From Shewanella pneumatophori (GTDB lineage: Bacteria > Pseudomonadota > Gammaproteobacteria > Enterobacterales > Shewanellaceae), in NCBI RefSeq assembly GCF_023283895.1, contig NZ_JAKILB010000001.1, positions 186,001 through 250,000 on the forward strand: a stretch of 64,000 nt of DNA, read 5' to 3'. The position numbers were made by a program, and so were the translations under genes. This document shows positions 55,871-64,000 of the stretch, piece after piece (the first letter of the stretch is position 1; each line of letters begins with the position of its first letter). Below the pieces are notes generated by a model. It was not told the DNA's origin. It saw only the letters and a program-made list of their open reading frames with translations, and did not search any database.

Positions 55871-57805
55871 TTAAGAAGACTTTCTTACTCTCAAATACCA
55901 TTCTGAAAGTAGTCTTACTTGTTTTTGGGTGTAGCCTTTTTCCATCATACGATTAACAAAATCATCGTGTTTACGTTGATCATCTGTCGAGGTTTTACCA
56001 TTGAAAGAGATAACCGGTAATAGATCTTCAGTATTTGAAAACATCTTTTTCTCAATTACCGTTCGTAATTTTTCATAGCTAGTCCAAAGTGGATTTGTAC
56101 CTTCGTTATTGGCGCGAGCACGCAACACGAAATTGACAATTTCATTTCGGAAGTCTTTAGGGTTGCTGATTCCGGCAGGCTTTTCTATTTTTTCAAGCTC
56201 GGCATTTAAAGCGGCTCTATCGAAAAGCTGACCTGTTTCAGGGTCGCGATATTCTTGATCCTGAATCCAAAAGTCAGCATATGTAACATACCTATCAAAA
56301 ATATTCTGACCATATTCAGAGTAGGACTCTAAATACGCTGTTTGAATTTCTTTACCAATAAATTCAACATACTTAGGGATAAGGTATCCTTTTAAAAACT
56401 CTAAGTAACGTTCAGCCATCTCCGATGGGAACTGCTCTTGTTCAATTTGACGTTCTAACACATAAAACAGGTGCACTGGATTTGCAGCTATTTCGGTATG
56501 GTCAAAATTAAATACTCGCGAGAGAATTTTAAAAGCGAATCGAGTAGACAAACCTAGCATACCTTCATCAACGCCAGCGTAATCGCGATATTCCTGATAT
56601 GACTTAGCCTTAGGGTCGGTATCCTTTAAGCTTTCGCCATCGTATACGCGCATTTTAGAGTAAATGGAGGAGTTCTCTGGCGCAATGACTCTTGATAACA
56701 CACTAAATTGCGCCAAAGTTTCTAAGGTTCCTGGTGCACATGGCGTGTTAGCAAGCTCTGAATTGGCCAATAGTTTTTCGTAAATGCGAACTTCTTCTGA
56801 AATTCTGAGGCAATAAGGCACTTTAACGATATAAACACGGTCTAAAAATGCTTCATTGGTTTTGTTGTTTCTAAAGGTAGTCCATTCTGACTCGTTGGAG
56901 TGAGCCAAAATAATGCCAGAGAAAGGTAGGGCAGATAACCCTTCTGTACCATTATAATTACCTTCCTGAGTGGCTGTTAATAATGGATGTAGCACCTTAA
57001 TTGGTGCTTTAAACATCTCAACAAACTCCATCATGCCTTGGTTAGCACGACATAGTGCACCTGAGTAGGAATAAGCATCAGCATCATGTTGTGCAAAATG
57101 CTCTAGTTGACGAATATCAACTTTACCCACCAGTGATGAAATGTCTTGGTTATTCTCATCACCGGGTTCGGTTTTGGCTATCGCGAGTTGGTCGAGAATT
57201 GAAGGGTAAACTTTGACCACTTTGAATTTTGAGATATCACCACCAAACTCATGTAAACGTTTAACCGCCCAAGGTGACATAATGGTTTTAAGGTAACGTT
57301 CGGGAATGTTGTATTCGCCTTTTAAAATATCTCCGTCTTCATCAACGTTGAAAAGACAAAAAGGGTGGTCGTTTACCGGGCTGCGAACGCCATCAGCAGT
57401 TAACACATATACAGGCACATCTTGCATTAACGCTTTTAGTTTTTCTGCTAATGATGATTTACCACCACCCACAGGGCCGAGTAAATATAAGATCTGTTTC
57501 GACTCTTCTAAGCCTTGAGCTGAATGTTTTAGATAAGCCACAATTTGCTCAATCGCTTCTTCCATGCCATAGAAATCTTTAAATGCTGGATAGCGAGAGA
57601 TTAAGCGGTTGGAAAACAGCCTACTTAAGACAGGATCTTTCGAGGTATCAATGACCTCCGGCTCACCAATAGCCATTAATAATCGTTCAGCAGCAGATGC
57701 GTACGCGCTGCGGTCTTGTTTGCAGATTTTTAAAAAGTCTTCTAATGAATACTCTTCGTCGAGTTTTTTCTCATAGCGCTGTTGGTAATGCTCAAATATA
57801 CTCAT
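55871..57805 (-). CDS. yeaG: PrkA family serine protein kinase (YeaG)
   Basis: Cytosolic protein with an AAA-type ATPase domain (Walker A GPVGGGKS at about residues 107-114) and a C-terminal kinase-like domain, member of the PrkA family. In E. coli YeaG is needed in prolonged nitrogen starvation. An upstream in-frame start would add seven residues, but the ATG ending at 57805 has a G-rich ribosome site and gives 644 residues, the same as E. coli YeaG. It leads the prkA-yeaH-spoVR operon. Confidence 0.95.
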   Translation of the reverse strand: MSIFEHYQQRYEKKLDEEYSLEDFLKICKQDRSAYASAAERLLMAIGEPEVIDTSKDPVLSRLFSNRLISRYPAFKDFYGMEEAIEQIVAYLKHSAQGLEESKQILYLLGPVGGGKSSLAEKLKALMQDVPVYVLTADGVRSPVNDHPFCLFNVDEDGDILKGEYNIPERYLKTIMSPWAVKRLHEFGGDISKFKVVKVYPSILDQLAIAKTEPGDENNQDISSLVGKVDIRQLEHFAQHDADAYSYSGALCRANQGMMEFVEMFKAPIKVLHPLLTATQEGNYNGTEGLSALPFSGIILAHSNESEWTTFRNNKTNEAFLDRVYIVKVPYCLRISEEVRIYEKLLANSELANTPCAPGTLETLAQFSVLSRVIAPENSSIYSKMRVYDGESLKDTDPKAKSYQEYRDYAGVDEGMLGLSTRFAFKILSRVFNFDHTEIAANPVHLFYVLERQIEQEQFPSEMAERYLEFLKGYLIPKYVEFIGKEIQTAYLESYSEYGQNIFDRYVTYADFWIQDQEYRDPETGQLFDRAALNAELEKIEKPAGISNPKDFRNEIVNFVLRARANNEGTNPLWTSYEKLRTVIEKKMFSNTEDLLPVISFNGKTSTDDQRKHDDFVNRMMEKGYTQKQVRLLSEWYLRVRKSS

Positions 57806-58343
57806 AACCGGCCCCCTGAAACGCACAAATGATAAGATTAGAGGTCAATGGGATTTGCCTCCTAACTTTAATGTTAGTCGTAAAATGGGAGCTTTGTAGT
57901 AAAAAAGTAAATAAAAACAATAAGAAATAGTTGCAAATGCAATAGTTGCAGTTGATAGGTTTTACTAAAATCGACTAAGCATTATTATTTCTAATGTGCG
58001 TTTTACTATGTCTGTTTTGCTATTCCCCTGTGGTAATTTAGCCTGAATAGCTGAGCCTTATAGCCGATAAACTGGTATCAATTCTGAAGCGCTGTATGTT
58101 TACTTTGCTCATCTGTTTCTTCCAAATAGTTAACAATACTTGTTGAAATAAACATCGATAGTCTGGATTTGAAGATCCGCTACAAAGACAGATAAACCAA
58201 GTAAACAAATTGATTACTTGGTTTATTTAATGGGAGCTGTGTTGGCTATGAATCGGTGTCTACGAGTTACCAATATTGACTAACCAAACACCATTTATGC
58301 TAAGCCATGTTTAGTCTGCTCGGATCTCCGCCAAGGCTTTAGC
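57806..58343. other. Gap upstream of the prkA operon
   Basis: No gene is seen. A near-palindrome CTAACTTTAATGTTAG lies at 57862-57877, about 57-72 bp before the prkA start, possibly an operator, and a terminator for ecotin lies at 58193-58225. Small direct repeats of ATAGTTGCA occur near 57925-57950. Confidence 0.4.
58193..58225 (-). terminator. Terminator downstream of ecotin
   Basis: Twelve-base-pair stem TAAACCAAGTAA/TTACTTGGTTTA with a 9-nt loop, about 120 bp past the reverse ecotin stop. The T-tract on the reverse strand is weak. Confidence 0.5.
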
Positions 58344-58922
58344 TTATTTAGAGTAGTCAAACTCAGAAGTCGCTTGCCATACTCGGTAACGGATCTGAGT
58401 GTTTTCCGGTAGGTAGAATACTTTCGCAGTTCTGCTATCGTATTTCATCATTAAGTCGCTGCGGATTGTAAGAAACTGCTCTGTTTTTACTTGCTCAAAA
58501 CAGGCCATCATAGTGCTTGGGCCATCAGTGATGTTGTCGACCTGATAGTAATTGTAACCCCATCCCTTAACAGTTAACTGCTGTAAGTCTCCATTTAAAC
58601 TATGTTTATTACAATCAACCATTCTTGATTGGCCAATTTCAATCTCAACCATGTAATCATTTTCGTTATCAAGCTTTGGCAGAGTTAAGATATGTTGTAC
58701 CTGACCAGCTTCTGGTTTCGGGTACATTTTTGTGTCTGCAGAAACCTTATAACTTTTAGATGTATAAGATTGGGAAGTTAGCATAGGTTGATCAATTGCA
58801 GATGGATGTACTGGGCTAGTTGCACTTGCACTGAAAGTCATGGCTGCCAATGTGATCGCTCCAATGGTTAAAGAGGTAGTAAGAAGTGTGCGAGTCATGT
58901 TTGTGTTAGTGAATAAAGTCAT
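58344..58922 (-). CDS. eco: Ecotin-family periplasmic serine protease inhibitor
   Basis: Periplasmic inhibitor of trypsin-fold serine proteases. The mature region keeps the ecotin pattern: [34 protein letters not shown], then the primary site loop DGPSTMMAC with the Met-Met P1/P1' pair, and the second cysteine, then [14 protein letters not shown]. The start at 58922 has a GGAGA site; a longer frame from 58964 lacks one. A signal peptide precedes the mature domain. The N-terminal extension before the core (about residues 35-65) is longer than in E. coli and rich in Ser and Tyr. Confidence 0.92.
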   Translation of the reverse strand: MTLFTNTNMTRTLLTTSLTIGAITLAAMTFSASATSPVHPSAIDQPMLTSQSYTSKSYKVSADTKMYPKPEAGQVQHILTLPKLDNENDYMVEIEIGQSRMVDCNKHSLNGDLQQLTVKGWGYNYYQVDNITDGPSTMMACFEQVKTEQFLTIRSDLMMKYDSRTAKVFYLPENTQIRYRVWQATSEFDYSK

Positions 58923-59136
58923 AAATTCTCCAAAATAGTAGCATTGCTTATGTTCAATACTCATATAAACGGCCTAGTTTTTAAAAAGGGTTAATGAAAC
59001 TGAAATTTATTTCAAATAATTTTTTCTTTTAAACAAAATACCTAATTAACAAACCCTTACTACGTTTCTTCTATTTGATTAGTTTGATTTTAGCGATTTT
59101 AGTTCCGTAGCGACTTAAAGTTTCCCTTACTCAATT

Positions 59137-59152
59137 GGTGATCTGGATCACG
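59137..59152. promoter_or_regulatory. CRP-like site in the ecotin-dmeF gap
   Basis: GGTGA-TCTGGA-TCACG contains the inner palindrome GTGATCTGGATCAC and fits the CRP pattern GTGA-N6-TCAC. It is about 215 bp before the ecotin start and 395 bp before dmeF, so the target gene is unclear. Confidence 0.55.
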
Positions 59153-59208
59153 TAAACCCATTCATCAATTGTATTAGTAAATTTTAGAACGTATTTTAAT
59201 TTGAGTTT

Positions 59209-59431
59209 CAAACTATTCGACTTTCAAGTTAAATGGTATTCAAGTTATATGTAAATCAAATTATAAGTTATTCAAATTATAAGGTGGTCAAGTTTTAAGG
59301 GGCGAAGTCATAAGGTCTTCAAGCTAAAGGGTGTTCAATCTATATAGGTTACAAAGTAAATAGCTTGCAGGGTTGATGGTAGTCAAGCAATTGGGCAGGT
59401 AAACAATAGACCTGTCAAACAGTGAGGTACG
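59209..59431. repeat. Degenerate 16-bp tandem repeat array
   Basis: About fourteen consecutive units of 16 bp can be laid end to end from 59209 to 59431 (one unit is 15 bp). Consensus is near CAAGTTATAAGGTGTT, and most units begin CAA. Example units: CAAGTTAAATGGTATT (59225), CAAATTATAAGGTGGT (59273), CAAGCTAAAGGGTGTT (59320), CAATCTATATAGGTTA (59336). Conservation falls towards both ends. Confidence 0.8.
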
Positions 59432-59489
59432 AATTATTGAGTAAGTTTGGCAAGAAACAGAACTGCTAACTGTTGTTTCACGCAAGGTT

Positions 59490-59508
59490 TTACCGTCGTT
59501 AACGGTAA
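59490..59508 (+). promoter_or_regulatory. Palindromic operator candidate upstream of dmeF
   Basis: TTACCGT-CGTTA-ACGGTAA is a 7-bp perfect inverted repeat, centred about 49 bp before the dmeF start. MarR or metal-responsive regulators bind such sites; the MarR-type gene two genes on is a candidate. Confidence 0.5.
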
Positions 59509-59547
59509 CTTAATACTGAAAATTAATAATAAAGATAAGGTTATTAG

Positions 59548-60501
59548 ATGCTTAAGAATGAAGGACAAACGTCAAATTGTAAACATAAGCAAAGTTTTTC
59601 TAATATAAATAGTGCTGGGGAACGTAATACCGCGTATGTGTTGCTACTTACTGTAGTGACTATGGTTGTCGAAATTGTAGCCGGAACTGTGTACGGTTCT
59701 ATGGCGTTATTAGCAGATGGTTGGCATATGGGAACCCATGCTGCGGCATTTATGATCACTTTGTTTGCTTATCGCTACGCTCGGAAGAATGCGAATTCTG
59801 CCGACTTTTCATACGGCACAGGTAAGGTGAGTGTACTAGGCGGTTATACAAGTGCAATTGCGTTGGGTTTAGTAGCATTGGTAATGTTGGTAGAGTCTGG
59901 TACAAGAATATTCAGTCCGCACGAAATCTATTTCAACCAAGCCATTTTGGTCGCAATTATTGGCCTTACAGTTAATGTCGCGAGTGTATTCTTACTCAAA
60001 GATCACCATGGTCATTCCCACGGGCACGCTCATGGCGAACATCTTGATCATACTCATACTCATACTCATGGACATGACCATAATCTACGCGCTGCTTATT
60101 TTCATGTATTGGCGGATGCGCTTACTTCAGTATTAGCGATTGTTGCGCTGCTGATGGGAAAATACTTTGGCTTAACTTGGTTAGACCCATTAATGGGGAT
60201 TGTAGGCGGAGTCATAATAAGTCGCTGGGCTTGGGGGTTGTTAAAGCAAACTAGTCCAGTACTTTTAGATGCGAGTATCGAGCAAGATTACATTAAACAG
60301 ATCACCGCAAAACTTGAGCAGGAACAAGCGTTGGTAACAGACTTACATATTTGGAAAGTAAGTGCAGATCATTATGCTGCAACGCTTGTTATTGAGTCTG
60401 CTACGGGTGAAGGTGCGGACTATTTTAAAGCTAAAATTGCAGATTTTGAGCGCTTAACGCATGTCACTATTGAAGTTAATAAGCCGAGTGAGGCACAATA
60501 A
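59548..60501 (+). CDS. dmeF: Cation diffusion facilitator, DmeF-like metal efflux
   Basis: Inner-membrane proton/divalent-metal exporter of the CDF family. It has six predicted helices, the metal-site motif ADGWHMGTHA in helix 2 (DmeF-like in place of the usual HxxxD of ZitB), and a His-rich cytosolic loop (HHGHSHGHAHGEHLDHTHTHTHGHDHN cut short here, about residues 152-178), plus helix 5 HVLADALTS. The C-terminal cytosolic domain has VTDLHIWKVSADHYA. Co(II) or Ni(II) is the likely substrate by similarity to DmeF. A MarR-family gene follows after 26 bp. Confidence 0.9.
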   Translation: MLKNEGQTSNCKHKQSFSNINSAGERNTAYVLLLTVVTMVVEIVAGTVYGSMALLADGWHMGTHAAAFMITLFAYRYARKNANSADFSYGTGKVSVLGGYTSAIALGLVALVMLVESGTRIFSPHEIYFNQAILVAIIGLTVNVASVFLLKDHHGHSHGHAHGEHLDHTHTHTHGHDHNLRAAYFHVLADALTSVLAIVALLMGKYFGLTWLDPLMGIVGGVIISRWAWGLLKQTSPVLLDASIEQDYIKQITAKLEQEQALVTDLHIWKVSADHYAATLVIESATGEGADYFKAKIADFERLTHVTIEVNKPSEAQ

Positions 60502-60527
60502 CTGTCTATTCCTTTAGAGTTAAATAA

Positions 60528-60947
60528 ATGACAAACCAAGATGATAGTTTAAATCATGCAATGATTGAGTTTTACGAGAAGTTATCATCTTGGGAAACTG
60601 CGGTGGTTAAAGATAAAGGCTTTAGCTTACCTCAAGTACATACGGTTGAGATTTTAGGTCTTAATGGTCCTATGCGCATGAAAGAGCTAGCGCAGAAGAT
60701 AGGGATCACAACTGGCACCTTAACTGTTCAGATTGATAAAATGGTCGATGCAGGGCTCGTTATACGCGTGCCGCACACTAATGACAGACGTTCGATACTT
60801 ATTGAATTGACCGATAGTGGCTACGATATGTTTTCTGAGCACGATAAACTTCACTCACAGTTAACTCAGGACTTAACCGCTAAATTTAGCGATGAAGAGC
60901 GGGCACAATTGTTGAACTTTTTTGAACGGATTAACAAAGAGTTTTAG
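60528..60947 (+). CDS. MarR-family transcriptional regulator
   Basis: A 139-residue winged-helix protein. The recognition segment MRMKELAQKIGITTGTLTVQIDKMVDAGLV and wing NDRRSILIELTDSG are typical of MarR. It starts 26 bp after dmeF and is probably co-transcribed, so regulation of dmeF or its metal response is inferred. The palindrome at 59490-59508 is a candidate operator. Confidence 0.88.
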   Translation: MTNQDDSLNHAMIEFYEKLSSWETAVVKDKGFSLPQVHTVEILGLNGPMRMKELAQKIGITTGTLTVQIDKMVDAGLVIRVPHTNDRRSILIELTDSGYDMFSEHDKLHSQLTQDLTAKFSDEERAQLLNFFERINKEF

Positions 60948-61361
60948 CGATTCTGATCCTGCGACTCTTAATAAACAAGTCTAAACCAAGTTCAACTATG
61001 CTCTTCACTTGATGTGAGCAGCATGGTCATGCAAGTTCCAGATATACACAAAACATTGCGCTAAGTTCTCGCTGGAAGGGCAAATATTGTACTAATGACT
61101 GTGACAAAAAACGGTGGCTTAAAAGCTGGCATGTTAGTGCAACGTAACAGTTAGCTAGTGATTCCACTGCCTAATATTCCAAATTGTGATTCCCCGATAG
61201 TTACATTTGATACATTTTAATCTTAAATGTGGTAAATGTTGCAGTACTTGCTTTGTAGAAAATCATTAAAGTGCTAAAATTACTTTGGAACCGCCTACTT
61301 AGGCTATGGCAAGGAGGGCCAAACTTCCTTCTAACCTGTCTTAATTAAGTGAGCAACCTCA
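60948..61361. other. Gap between marR and the phosphoethanolamine transferase
   Basis: No gene, tRNA or clear terminator is recognised in about 410 bp. A possible weak inverted repeat lies around 61000-61026 (CTCTTCAC/GTGAGCAG). A purine-rich AAGGAGGG at 61311 lies 45 bp before the start codon. Confidence 0.4.
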
Positions 61362-62993
61362 GTGCTATCACGTCTTAAAAGTCTCAACAGTTTACAATTC
61401 ACATTTATATTGGCGCTTTATTACGTTTGCGTGTTCAATATTCCTTTTTTCAATGTAGTCAAACATGGTATCGACAAGCAAGCTGACGTCAATATGCTGT
61501 TTATTGCGACAGTGCCTTTCTTTTTGGTGTTCGCGTTATCTTTTGTTTTTAGCTTGTTTACGCTGAAATATTTAACCAAACCATTTTTCATTTTACTAAC
61601 CCTTATATCAGCTAATGTATTTTTTGCGGAATTTCAGTATGGGGCGGTTTTTGACTACGGTATGATTGAGAATCTGGTTCAAACAAATCAGTCAGAAGCT
61701 TCAACTTACCTGAACTGGGTATCAATTCTAAGCTTTATCGTAACTGGCGTTTTGCCAGCCTTTCTTATCTATAAAGTTAATATACGCTACAAACCATTTG
61801 CAAAAGAAGTACTCAGCAAAGCACTATTTATGTTAGCTATGCTTGCAGGTATTTTGTTGATAGCCGCTTTCTACTATGAAAACTATTTAGCATTTGGTCG
61901 TAACAATAGCCTAATAAAACGCTCTATTATTCCCACATACTTCATTGGTTCTACAGCCAAATTTATTAATCTAAATTACCTACAAACACCGCTTGAATAT
62001 CAACAACTTGGTTTAGATGCTAGCAATACTAGCTCTAAATTAGAGCAAAAAGATAAGCCTAATCTGGTGGTTATGGTTGTTGGAGAAACCGCAAGGGCGA
62101 TGAACTATGCCTATTATGGTTATCAACAACCAACAAATTCACATACTCAAGAACAAGATTTATTGGTTTTTAATAACACCACCTCATGTGGAACGGCTAC
62201 AGCGGTGTCATTGCCATGCATGTTTTCCAGAATGGATAGGCAAGATTATGATGAGCGAAGGGCAAAGGCGCAAGATAATGTGATCGACGTACTGTCTCAT
62301 GCGGGGATCCAATTGCAATGGTTAGATAATGACAGTGGTTGCAAAGGCGTCTGTAACAACATTAAGCACCTTTTAATCGATAATACTCATAAGTCAAAGT
62401 GGTGTAATGGTGAGTCTTGTTATGACCAAGTATTAGTGGATGAATTGGATCATCAATTAGCTGATATTAGTGCCAAAGACACAGTGATTGTGCTGCACAT
62501 TTTAGGTTCACATGGTCCGACATATTACCAGCGTTACCCTGTGGAACATCGATTTTTTACGCCAGATTGTCAGCGCAGCGATATACAAAATTGCACAAAA
62601 TCAGAGTTGCTCAATACCTATAACAATACTATTTTGTATACGGATTATATTATTTCACAAGTTGTAAATCGCCTTAAACGCGAGAGTAATAAGTTTGATA
62701 CGGCGATGCTGTATATGTCGGATCACGGTGAATCATTAGGCGAAAGTGGCTTGTATTTACACGGTGCGCCTTATGCTTTAGCACCTAAAGAGCAAACTCA
62801 TATCCCATTTTTAGCATGGTTTTCACCTGAGTTTGCATTGCAAAACAACTTGGATTTAACTTGTCTAAAAAAACAAGCTGCAGCAGGAGGATTCTCTCAC
62901 GATAACCTGTTTGATAGCTTACTTGGGTTGATGAATATAACTAGCGAAGTGTATCAAGCCAAAGCAGATATTTTTGCCCGTTGTAGGCGCTAA
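61362..62993 (+). CDS. eptA: Phosphoethanolamine transferase (EptA-type)
   Basis: Inner-membrane enzyme with a periplasmic alkaline-phosphatase-fold domain that transfers phosphoethanolamine to lipid A or related acceptors; this lowers surface negative charge. Five predicted N-terminal helices (residues 1-190) are followed by the catalytic domain: VVGETARAMNYAYYGYQQP (about 237), TTSCGTATAVSLPCMFS (nucleophile Thr about 272), DHGESLGE (about 452) and YALAPKEQTHIPF. The start is a GTG without a strong ribosome site. The family is broad and includes mobile MCR enzymes; acceptor specificity is not shown by sequence alone. Confidence 0.9.
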   Translation: MLSRLKSLNSLQFTFILALYYVCVFNIPFFNVVKHGIDKQADVNMLFIATVPFFLVFALSFVFSLFTLKYLTKPFFILLTLISANVFFAEFQYGAVFDYGMIENLVQTNQSEASTYLNWVSILSFIVTGVLPAFLIYKVNIRYKPFAKEVLSKALFMLAMLAGILLIAAFYYENYLAFGRNNSLIKRSIIPTYFIGSTAKFINLNYLQTPLEYQQLGLDASNTSSKLEQKDKPNLVVMVVGETARAMNYAYYGYQQPTNSHTQEQDLLVFNNTTSCGTATAVSLPCMFSRMDRQDYDERRAKAQDNVIDVLSHAGIQLQWLDNDSGCKGVCNNIKHLLIDNTHKSKWCNGESCYDQVLVDELDHQLADISAKDTVIVLHILGSHGPTYYQRYPVEHRFFTPDCQRSDIQNCTKSELLNTYNNTILYTDYIISQVVNRLKRESNKFDTAMLYMSDHGESLGESGLYLHGAPYALAPKEQTHIPFLAWFSPEFALQNNLDLTCLKKQAAAGGFSHDNLFDSLLGLMNITSEVYQAKADIFARCRR

Positions 62994-63093
62994 TAATTAT
63001 AAAATATAGTTTCTTCAAAAAGAAGCTGGCAACATCTAGCTTCTTGTTTAAACTATTGATTGGTATGGATATCAATAAGGGATGGCTAAATTC

Positions 63094-64000
63094 ATGGATA
63101 TGGCACAACATTTATCAGAAACTGAGTTATCGGCAAAGATTTTGCGTCATGCAGTTCCTAAGATGTCGGAGCTTAGTATTCCTGTAACCCCTGATAATTA
63201 CGCAGTATGGTACGAATACTATAAAGGAATAAACCTAGATTTAAAGCGTGCCATCGATGGCCTTTTAGAGAACAAGGTTGAGTTCACTCCAGAGATCTGT
63301 AATAGCTTATATAAGAATTATATTCAGATGCATTATCCGGATATTATCGAAAGTGTTCAGATTGAAACTCAGGTACTCATTAATAGTTTAATTTCCAAGA
63401 TTGCCAGTATGAGCAAAGGCACATCACGTTTTTCGGCGTCACTATCTGAGTTTGATACCGCATTGAAAAACAACGCTGATCCAGCTTTACTGCAAAGACT
63501 GGTAGATGGCGTAACCAGCGAGCTTGATGAAATTATTCATGCTAATAGTCAAATGGATAAGAGCCTCAGTAATATGAACCAAGAGGTCGAGTCGCTCAGG
63601 AATGAGATGCTCGAGCTAAAATCTGAAGTGCTAACGGACCAGCTTACCTCGCTCAATAATCGTCGAGCCTTTGATCAAGAAGTGATAAGCCACATAGATA
63701 GTTTCAATCATGACAACTTTGAAAGTAGCTTATTAGTGGTTGATATTGATTACTTTAAAAAGTTTAACGATACCCACGGCCACCTTATTGGCGACAAAGT
63801 ATTGGCCTACGTTGCGCAAGCGCTAAAAAATGGCGTGAAAGGCGATGATTTTGTCGCCCGTTATGGTGGAGAAGAGTTTGTTATCTTGCTACCCAATACT
63901 AATCATCAAGATGCTCATAAAGTTGCAGAAAATCTGAGACGAAAAATCGCCAATAGAAACTTAACCATAGGTAAAGAGAAAAAACTCCCCCTAGGTAATA
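63094..64000 (+). CDS. Diguanylate cyclase (GGDEF domain), 3' truncated
   Basis: Makes the second messenger c-di-GMP from two GTP. The frame runs off the window end. A helical N-terminal sensory region (about residues 1-170, with PDNYAVWYEYYKG, no membrane helix) leads by a coiled coil to a GGDEF domain. LTDQLTSLNNRRAFDQEV, VVDIDYFKKFNDTHGHLIGDKVL and the active-site GGEEF (residue 258) are visible. The inhibitory site before it reads KGDD in place of RxxD, so feedback inhibition may be weak. Starts at 63082, 63094 or 63100 are possible; 63094 is 12 bp from AAGGG. Confidence 0.9.
   Translation, partial: MDMAQHLSETELSAKILRHAVPKMSELSIPVTPDNYAVWYEYYKGINLDLKRAIDGLLENKVEFTPEICNSLYKNYIQMHYPDIIESVQIETQVLINSLISKIASMSKGTSRFSASLSEFDTALKNNADPALLQRLVDGVTSELDEIIHANSQMDKSLSNMNQEVESLRNEMLELKSEVLTDQLTSLNNRRAFDQEVISHIDSFNHDNFESSLLVVDIDYFKKFNDTHGHLIGDKVLAYVAQALKNGVKGDDFVARYGGEEFVILLPNTNHQDAHKVAENLRRKIANRNLTIGKEKKLPLGN

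Larger units (their letters stand above)
58923..59547. other. Gap between ecotin and dmeF with CRP site, tandem array and operator
   Basis: No gene is seen. Contents are the CRP-like site at 59137-59152, the 16-bp tandem array at 59209-59431 and the palindrome at 59490-59508, each listed separately. Confidence 0.6.

Noticed and set aside
54752..55906. Forward frames opposite yeaH
   Set aside because: Opposite-strand shadows of the yeaH coding region with no ribosome site or recognised domain.
60060..60090. CATACTCATACTCATAC direct repeat as a phase-variable tract
   Set aside because: It encodes the His-rich loop of the metal efflux pump; repeats are trinucleotide-phased within His/Thr codons and do not change frame.
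61362..62993. Phosphoethanolamine transferase as a mobile MCR-type resistance gene
   Set aside because: No insertion sequence, plasmid gene or composition shift lies nearby; it looks like a chromosomal family member.
1..64000. CRISPR arrays, prophage, integrase or toxin-antitoxin systems
   Set aside because: No regularly spaced identical repeats, phage structural genes, recombinases or recognisable toxin pairs were seen.

Overview
The window looks like a chromosomal segment of a marine gammaproteobacterium, most likely Shewanella or a close relative in the Alteromonadales. The basis is gene order and family content: pabC-mltG-tmk-holB-pilZ-tatD, letA/letB beside yebG-msrC-proQ-prc, pepN followed by a DUF2835 gene, a 1614-residue NAD-glutamate dehydrogenase, pyrD-zapC, rlmL-uup-DUF3466-rmf-fabA-lonH, uvrY-uvrC-pgsA-tRNA, and prkA-yeaH-spoVR. 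Base composition is moderately AT-rich and even. No transposase, integrase, phage gene or CRISPR array was seen. Both ends cut a gene: the Fe-S carrier ATPase mrp at the left and a GGDEF diguanylate cyclase at the right.

Layout. 1-6.3 kb is a forward housekeeping run (mrp, udk, pabC, mltG, tmk, holB, pilZ, tatD), with several ATGA overlaps that suggest translational coupling. 6.3-13.3 kb holds rsmF (reverse), an SpmA/SpmB-type membrane protein (forward), and a reverse lipid-transport operon of two half-size LetA proteins plus the seven-MCE-domain LetB. 13.4-20.4 kb is forward: SOS-controlled yebG with a canonical LexA box, msrC, proQ, prc, pepN and a DUF2835 gene. 20.6-27.5 kb is a four-gene envelope cassette (DUF1302 barrel, DUF1329 periplasmic protein, YCF48-like propeller, RND/MMPL transporter), the best candidate here for a poorly described system. 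27.7-34.4 kb has the NAD-glutamate dehydrogenase, pyrD and zapC. 34.4-36 kb is sparse, with a reverse cyclophilin lipoprotein and a possible tiny lipoprotein. 36-45 kb has rlmL, a glutaredoxin-like protein, uup, a DUF3466 exported protein, rmf, and reverse fabA and lonH, with a FabR-type palindrome before fabA.

45.1-50.2 kb carries tRNA-Ser, uvrY-uvrC-pgsA and a tRNA-Gly/Cys/Leu cluster. The Cys-Leu pair is duplicated exactly 986 bp downstream, and three 3'-half tRNA-Leu relics and one more decayed relic lie around the copies. 50.4-53 kb has an L,D-transpeptidase, a Tat-exported DUF882 protein and rplY (L25) with a structured leader. 53-57.8 kb is the reverse prkA-yeaH-spoVR stress operon. 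58.3-64 kb is more accessory: ecotin, a 16-bp-period degenerate tandem array, a DmeF-type metal efflux pump with a MarR regulator, a phosphoethanolamine transferase and the truncated diguanylate cyclase.

The main themes are envelope maintenance (MltG, LetAB, RND cassette, LdtD, DUF882, EptA), translation and RNA handling (tRNAs, RsmF, RlmL, Uup, RMF, ProQ, L25), DNA repair (UvrC, YebG, HolB), and stress signalling. Functional statements are from recognised families and motifs read by eye; no database search was run.
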